Shown one piece after another: positions 35,140 through 39,408 of a stretch of 39,408 nt of DNA (positions are counted from its first letter, which is position 1; each line of letters opens with the position of its first letter). The DNA lies in assembly GCA_903863255.1 (NCBI GenBank), contig CAIPBJ010000101.1:1-39408 (forward strand). Direction: 5' to 3'. Source of the DNA: an uncultured Methylophilaceae bacterium (GTDB taxonomy: Bacteria; Pseudomonadota; Gammaproteobacteria; Burkholderiales; Methylophilaceae). The notes under the pieces are model-generated. The model did no database searches, had not been told where the DNA came from, and saw only the letters and a program-made list of their open reading frames with translations. A program made the translations under genes and the position numbers.

Positions 35140-36143
35140 GACTCCTCCACCGACAAGGAATCAACATTCTGACCATTCTGTGTGATTGCCTTAAACAAGA
35201 CGGGAGATTTATTCTTCAATGTCTGGATAGTCTGATGTTCATCAGCAAGAATATTAATTTTCATTCGCCCATTCATCAAAATTATTTTTGCTGAAACCTT
35301 TCCCAAGTTGGGCAAGTGCAAGGTAAACTCACTCGAAACGAAGGAATTGTCGTCTCTGGATCCCGAACCACTTTTACCATGATTTGATTTGTCATCGTCA
35401 ACAACATGAATGCCCCATTGCATCATCTGGCCTGGCCAAACTTCCCCATGCCAGCTTAGACTTTGAGTTTCAATGATATTCAGTTGCTGCGAGACAATTG
35501 ACGGTATGGTTTTTTCACTCTGGTTTTGTGGTTCCTGACGAATCTCTGACAAAGAACGATTGCCTTCGATACTATCAACCAAATGAGACTCATAAAAAAG
35601 GCCGGTTTTACTTAAAGCCTGTTTCAGGTCATTTGCCACGACAGCTGGAAGCCCAGGTGTATTAGTTATTACTCGCGAGGCCTCATATTCAGAGCCAACT
35701 CCCTGATTCTTTGCCTCACTTAAATACTGTTCGATAATATTTGCAGCTTGGCTCAGTTCGGCCTTCGTCTCAATGGGAATGGACAGGGGTTCCGAAATTG
35801 GCAGTCCATATTTCAATGCAACAGTCTCCTCACCCAACTGCTGCGAAGAAGACATCAGGAAAGTAGGGTGTGGACTGTCCTGGACATACTTCATCAATAC
35901 CGTCTGCCCTACGTTCAAGGATGGATTCATTTCCATCTGAACTATAGCGCCTCCAACTTCCACCTGAAATGTTTTCTGATCGAGCTTCGATAAGACATGC
36001 GCATAATAATCCTGACCCTTGACGAGCTGATTTACCCTAAAATTCAGGTCTTGCTGCGTGCTAGCCATCTTCACAACTGAAACGACCGGCGCCACCCTGT
36101 CTACAGGATTGATGCCTTTCATTTCAGGTTGTTTTAGCTGCAT
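35136..36143 (-). CDS. FliK-family-like protein, partner of the FlhB-like protein
   Basis: A protein of 335 residues. The N-terminal half is soluble with a small beta-rich segment (YYAHVLSKLDQKTFQVEVGGAIVQMEM, NVGQTVLMKYV). The C-terminal third (residues 240-320: WHGEVWPGQMMQWGIHV, FTLHLPNLGKVSAKIILMNGRMKINILAD) resembles the hook-length control C-domain seen in FliK-like proteins coupled to FhlB genes. It is not a copy of the canonical FliK at 27795-29042 and lacks the NPPDLG motif. Assignment rests on domain pattern and the coupled neighbour. Confidence 0.7.
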   Translation of the reverse strand: MQLKQPEMKGINPVDRVAPVVSVVKMASTQQDLNFRVNQLVKGQDYYAHVLSKLDQKTFQVEVGGAIVQMEMNPSLNVGQTVLMKYVQDSPHPTFLMSSSQQLGEETVALKYGLPISEPLSIPIETKAELSQAANIIEQYLSEAKNQGVGSEYEASRVITNTPGLPAVVANDLKQALSKTGLFYESHLVDSIEGNRSLSEIRQEPQNQSEKTIPSIVSQQLNIIETQSLSWHGEVWPGQMMQWGIHVVDDDKSNHGKSGSGSRDDNSFVSSEFTLHLPNLGKVSAKIILMNGRMKINILADEHQTIQTLKNKSPVLFKAITQNGQNVDSLSVEES

Positions 36144-36154
36144 GATAATTTACG

Positions 36155-36475
36155 TCATAACCGATATGTTCTAGCTAAATTCTTTTCATTTTTATTGGTA
36201 TTTAGCATCACATTGAGCTTCAGCATCCAGGGAGCGACTAAATTCCTGATCTCGCGGTCTGCGGCAAGTATCTGTTTGATGCTTGCGACTTTGCGTTCTC
36301 TAGATTCACCGGACAATTGACAATCGTCTATCATTTTCAACTTCTCGACATACTGACCGCAACATGCCTCAAGCTCGACTAACCTATCCCAGTCTTGCGA
36401 TCTGGCAGCCATGAGCATTTGGTCAGTAGTCTGTGCTACAGATTCGTATATCGACACTATGTAAGTTTGATCCAT
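36155..36475 (-). CDS. fliT: Flagellar chaperone FliT
   Basis: FliT is the chaperone of the cap protein FliD. The 106-residue helical protein has the family features: an N-terminal helix with DQMLMAARSQDWDRLVELEACCGQYVEKL and a later helix containing ILAADREIRNLVAPWMLKL. It lies 19 bp after fliS in the fliC-flaG-fliD-fliS-fliT order. Confidence 0.85.
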   Translation of the reverse strand: MDQTYIVSIYESVAQTTDQMLMAARSQDWDRLVELEACCGQYVEKLKMIDDCQLSGESRERKVASIKQILAADREIRNLVAPWMLKLNVMLNTNKNEKNLARTYRL

Positions 36476-36494
36476 TTAATTTACCTTAGTTAAA

Positions 36495-36944
36495 TTAGGC
36501 ACGTAAACGTGTTTCAACAAATTTATTCTCTGTAGCATTGGCTGTTACATTCTTTTTATCAATCGTTTCCCAAGCACCTTTTAAATCAGCTAACAATCTA
36601 ATCACTTCTTGTATTGGTTCGATTCTATTCTTTAAATTGGCCGTAAACAAACGATCACTCATATAAATGTACAATGCATCCAGGCTTTGTGCAATTTCGC
36701 CGCCTTCATTTTTATTCAGGCTTGCCCTAAGTCCACTTTCAATGATCATGATCGCCTGGGAAATCATGGCACCTTTCTTAGCAATATCCTTATTCTGCAT
36801 ATGAACGATAGACGAGTAACATGCCTGAATAGCACCTTCATACAGCATTACAATGAGTTTATTCGGATTGGCTGCAACAACCCCAGTCTCAATCCCGACA
36901 TTAACATAAGCATTTATTCCCTTAGGACCTGAACCGAACATCAT
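36495..36944 (-). CDS. fliS: Flagellin chaperone FliS
   Basis: FliS binds the flagellin C-terminus and stops premature polymerisation. The 149-residue protein has the family motif (GVVAANPNKLIVMLYEGAIQACYSSIVHMQNKDIAKKG read in order; then SLDALYIYMSDRL). Two ATGs stand at the start; the first has AAGGAG upstream. It sits 10 bp after fliD. Confidence 0.97.
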   Translation of the reverse strand: MMFGSGPKGINAYVNVGIETGVVAANPNKLIVMLYEGAIQACYSSIVHMQNKDIAKKGAMISQAIMIIESGLRASLNKNEGGEIAQSLDALYIYMSDRLFTANLKNRIEPIQEVIRLLADLKGAWETIDKKNVTANATENKFVETRLRA

Positions 36945-36954
36945 ATTCTCCTTT

Positions 36955-38679
36955 TTATAATCCCATGCTCTTAGTACTTGAAGCCATTTGACTCAATTGT
37001 TGGGTCAAATAGGTACTTGTTGTGTTCATTGTAGACATCATCGTGTCAAGACTTGTAAATTGTGCCTGATATGTCGCCTGCATTTGGTCAAGACGGGTCT
37101 GCATCGCTGTCTGTTGAGTATTTATGTCAGTCACCGAAGTATTCAACCCATTTGTAGCCGTAGCGATGGATCCAGTGCTACTCAATAGATTCGTCAGGAT
37201 ATCATCAAGCTGAGAGGCGTATCCCTTGGTAAACGTAATCGTTCCTCTAGAGCCTGTTCCCCCTCCAGAAATAAGCACACTGAGTCCAGAGCTTGGATCG
37301 CCAGTCGCACCATCAAGGTAATTCCCACTTGATGTCGCAGCGACGCCATTGATCGTACCTGCAACACTTGTTGTACTTGACCCTAATTGGGTTACCGTTA
37401 TTGGGTAGGTTCCAGACTGGGTTGCAGTCGTACTTGTGTTATAGCTTACATAAGGATCTGTCGTCGTTGCCGATGTGGAAAACAACGCTGCGATTTGACT
37501 AAAACTGGAGCTCATTGCACTACTTAGTTTAGTCGTATCCAGACCCAACGTGCCGTCATTCTGGAATGTCACGCCAATCTGGTTCAGGGAGTCAATGTTA
37601 TTGCCATCATTGATCGCCCTGGTAAAGACAGACTTGATCTGGAACTGTATCGCTCTTGTAGTGGGGTCTCCAATCAATGGGCCATTATTTGCGCCATTTC
37701 CTGCTGAATCATAGTTGGTAAGATTTTTCAAAGTCGTGTTCAGGGTATTGTAAGCATTAACGAAGTTCTGAACGGAAGTTTGGACAGTATTGGTATCGGT
37801 TGCAACATTCAGATCTACACTTGAAGTATTTACTTTCAACAAGTTAATCGTTAAGCCTTGAATCGCATCGGTAATGGTGTTGCTTGGTTTGGTGATGGTC
37901 ATTCCATCAACATTGATGATAGCATTCTGCGCAGCCTGCAGTTGTGACATGTTTTTTCCAGCACCACTTGCGGCAGTAGGGTCGTAAGCCAATTTTGACA
38001 ATCCGGAAGCGTCGGTATTATTTCCATCATCATCTGCAGCTGTTATCTTTAATGTATTTGTAGCGCCAGTATCATTAGAGGTTAGTACAAGATGATTGGT
38101 TGTTCCATCATTCACTATGGAAGCAGTCACGCCACCACCTGCTGCATTAATCGCTGCCTGGATACCTGAAAGTGTATTGTTGGAGCTGTTGATATTCACG
38201 GTAAAAGAAGACTTGCTTGCATTTGGGGTGAATGTATTGCCAGTAGAATCATAGGAACCGAATGAGAATGTCAACGTCCCGGTTCCAACAACATCGGTAG
38301 TGTTTGCAAACCCACCGAGGTCCAGCTTTTGTGATTTTGCTAATTGACTCACGCTCACTGAATAATCCGCAACACTTGCCGTACCATCCGATTTTGCGGT
38401 AAAGGTCGTTGTGTCTGAGGATGTGGCTGTCTGCGCATTAAAATTACTGGCACTTGAAAGCTTTTGGACAGAAGTCTGAAAAGTCGACAACGCACTCTTT
38501 AAAGTACCAAAAGCCGATATTTCGCTTTGATAGGAAGTTTTCTGAGTAGTCAGCTGATCGTAGGGAACCTTTTCCACTGCCATCAGACTTGAAACAATTG
38601 AAGCCACATCCAGACCCGAACCGACTCCCGCAGATGCTAGGGCCGCCGTGGTACTAGATGGCACGCTGGTTGTACTCAT
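36955..38679 (-). CDS. fliD: Filament cap protein FliD (HAP2)
   Basis: FliD caps the filament and folds incoming flagellin. The protein has 574 residues. The N-terminal domain is typical (SAGVGSGLDVASIVSSLMAVEKVPYDQLTTQKTSYQSEISAFGTLKSAL, read in order), and the C-terminal coiled coil ends MQTRLDQMQATYQAQFTSLDTMMSTMNTTSTYLTQQLSQMAS. The centre is Thr/Ser/Asn-rich and surface-exposed. It is a FliT client and lies 20 bp after flaG. Confidence 0.97.
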   Translation of the reverse strand: MSTTSVPSSTTAALASAGVGSGLDVASIVSSLMAVEKVPYDQLTTQKTSYQSEISAFGTLKSALSTFQTSVQKLSSASNFNAQTATSSDTTTFTAKSDGTASVADYSVSVSQLAKSQKLDLGGFANTTDVVGTGTLTFSFGSYDSTGNTFTPNASKSSFTVNINSSNNTLSGIQAAINAAGGGVTASIVNDGTTNHLVLTSNDTGATNTLKITAADDDGNNTDASGLSKLAYDPTAASGAGKNMSQLQAAQNAIINVDGMTITKPSNTITDAIQGLTINLLKVNTSSVDLNVATDTNTVQTSVQNFVNAYNTLNTTLKNLTNYDSAGNGANNGPLIGDPTTRAIQFQIKSVFTRAINDGNNIDSLNQIGVTFQNDGTLGLDTTKLSSAMSSSFSQIAALFSTSATTTDPYVSYNTSTTATQSGTYPITVTQLGSSTTSVAGTINGVAATSSGNYLDGATGDPSSGLSVLISGGGTGSRGTITFTKGYASQLDDILTNLLSSTGSIATATNGLNTSVTDINTQQTAMQTRLDQMQATYQAQFTSLDTMMSTMNTTSTYLTQQLSQMASSTKSMGL

Positions 38680-38699
38680 AAAAATATCCTCTCAAATAA

Positions 38700-39044
38700 C
38701 TACGCAGTTTGTTTGATGACCAAACCCTGCATCTTGTCCAACGATTTAGAAATTGCGAGCACTTCCTCATTGGGGATTTGCCTTAGAACTTTCTGATTTG
38801 TCGTATCCACAACCTTAACAATCAATTGACCCGAATCACCGTTTTCTAAAGAAAACTGTATGGATTGCAAGGCTGGTGCTATAAAATCATTCAACTTCTT
38901 TACCGCAGAGCCTAAATCTGCACTACTTAATACCTGCTGTGATGAGCCATTTTCGGCACCATCCACCGCAGCAGTCGGGTTAATCTGTTTAACACTGGAT
39001 ACAGTGTTTTTAATACCGTAACCATCAAAAGTGTTAATTAACAT
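38700..39044 (-). CDS. flaG: FlaG-family protein
   Basis: FlaG proteins sit between flagellin and fliD genes in polar-flagellate bacteria and influence filament length; their exact role is unsettled. The protein has 114 residues: a variable N-terminal half and the conserved C-terminal block (LNDFIAPALQSIQFSLENGDSGQLIVKVVDTTNQKVLRQIPNEEVLAISKSLDKMQGLVI, read in order). AAAGGAGTGG precedes the ATG. A strong hairpin lies between it and fliC. Confidence 0.93.
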   Translation of the reverse strand: MLINTFDGYGIKNTVSSVKQINPTAAVDGAENGSSQQVLSSADLGSAVKKLNDFIAPALQSIQFSLENGDSGQLIVKVVDTTNQKVLRQIPNEEVLAISKSLDKMQGLVIKQTA

Positions 39045-39063
39045 GATTCCACTCCTTTCAAGA

Positions 39064-39095
39064 ACCTACAGGATCATTATGTCAATCCTGTAGGT
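39064..39095. terminator. Perfect 11-bp hairpin after fliC
   Basis: ACCTACAGGAT and ATCCTGTAGGT surround a 10-base loop, 25 bp after the fliC stop and about 20 bp before flaG. There is no good T-run on the minus strand, so it is more likely a partial terminator or an mRNA 3'-end stabiliser that lowers flaG-fliD expression relative to flagellin. Confidence 0.6.
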
Positions 39096-39119
39096 GTCTC
39101 GTTACTGTTGCTCTATCAA

Positions 39120-39408
39120 TTAACCTTTCAGCAAGGACAACACACCGTTAGGCAATGAGTTTGCCTGAGCGACCATCGCAGTGCCAGCTTGTTGCAGGAT
39201 CTGGTTGCGTGTCATGTTCGCTGTTTCTGCAGCAAAGTCAGCATCCATGATGCGTGATTTCGCTGTCGACTGGTCTGTCGATGAAGCTTGCAGATTGCTG
39301 ATCACGGAGGAGAAGCGGTTCTCGACCGCACCCAGTGTCGCACGGGTCGTGTTGATCGAGTTGAGCGCTGTATCGATCGCAGAGATCGCAGCACTGGCTG
39401 TCGATGCC
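39120..39408 (-). CDS. fliC: Flagellin, C-terminal part (gene runs off the window)
   Basis: Only the last 95 codons are present; the frame is open to the right edge, so the gene continues beyond it. The sequence is the conserved D0/D1 C-terminal flagellin helix: [59 protein letters not shown] and final LLKG. The DNA is visibly richer in G and C than neighbouring genes, in keeping with codon optimisation of a very abundant protein, or with a recent donor. The promoter is outside the window. Confidence 0.97.
   Translation of the reverse strand, partial: ASTASAAISAIDTALNSINTTRATLGAVENRFSSVISNLQASSTDQSTAKSRIMDADFAAETANMTRNQILQQAGTAMVAQANSLPNGVLSLLKG

Noticed and set aside
1-39408. CRISPR array, tRNA, rRNA, insertion sequence or prophage
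   Set aside because: No spaced direct repeats, cloverleaf-like sequences, transposase or phage proteins were found on reading both strands.

Overview
This window is almost wholly a flagellar regulon. It reads as a motile proteobacterium with polar-type flagella, most likely a betaproteobacterium with modest G+C (mid-40s % by eye). The arguments are the flhB-flhA-flhF-flhG-fliA-motC-motD order, a two-domain FlgJ (rod-binding plus muramidase), flgM and flgN next to flgA, FlaG and FliT beside FliD/FliS, fliE divergent from fliF, and a FliK-like/FlhB-C-domain pair. The order Nitrosomonadales is a reasonable guess, but nothing in the window fixes the genus.

Layout. (1) 161-7874, plus strand: flhB, flhA, flhF, flhG, fliA, motC, motD, covering export gate, placement and number control, sigma-28 and stator. 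(2) 7875-10661: a non-flagellar interlude with arsC (-), the nonsense-interrupted tail of a second ArsC-like gene (-), a DUF3592-like membrane protein (-), a DUF3291-like protein (+) and a secreted thioredoxin-like protein (+). (3) 10662-12294, minus strand: flgN, flgM, flgA. (4) 12486-22743, plus strand: flgBCDEFGHIJ then flgKL. (5) 22783-34255, minus strand: fliF-G-H-I-J-K, a second fliJ-like gene, and fliL-M-N-O-P-Q-R. (6) fliE (+) at 34466-34831. (7) 34828-39408, minus strand: fliC (3' end only), flaG, fliD, fliS, fliT, a fliK-like gene and a short flhB-like gene.

How it works together. FlhA/FlhB/FliOPQR form the export gate, and FliH/FliI/FliJ the ATPase complex. FliF/FliE/FlgB/C/F/G build the MS ring and rod, FlgA/H/I the P and L rings, and FliG/M/N the switch. 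FlgD/FlgE/FliK make the hook, FlgK/L/FliD/FliC the filament with chaperones FlgN/FliS/FliT, and MotC/MotD a stator. Late genes are timed by FliA and FlgM. Two sigma-28 promoters with an exact 11-bp spacer are visible, one before flgM-flgN and one before flgK-flgL. No chemotaxis genes, master regulator or rpoN are in the window.

Most worth a second look: a stand-alone second FliJ paralogue (27209-27592) bounded by terminator-like hairpins and a 12-bp direct repeat; an FlhG that has lost its Walker A lysines and threonine; the decayed second arsenate reductase beside an intact one; and a 17-bp palindrome centred between divergent fliF and fliE. I found no CRISPR array, tRNA, rRNA, insertion sequence or phage gene.
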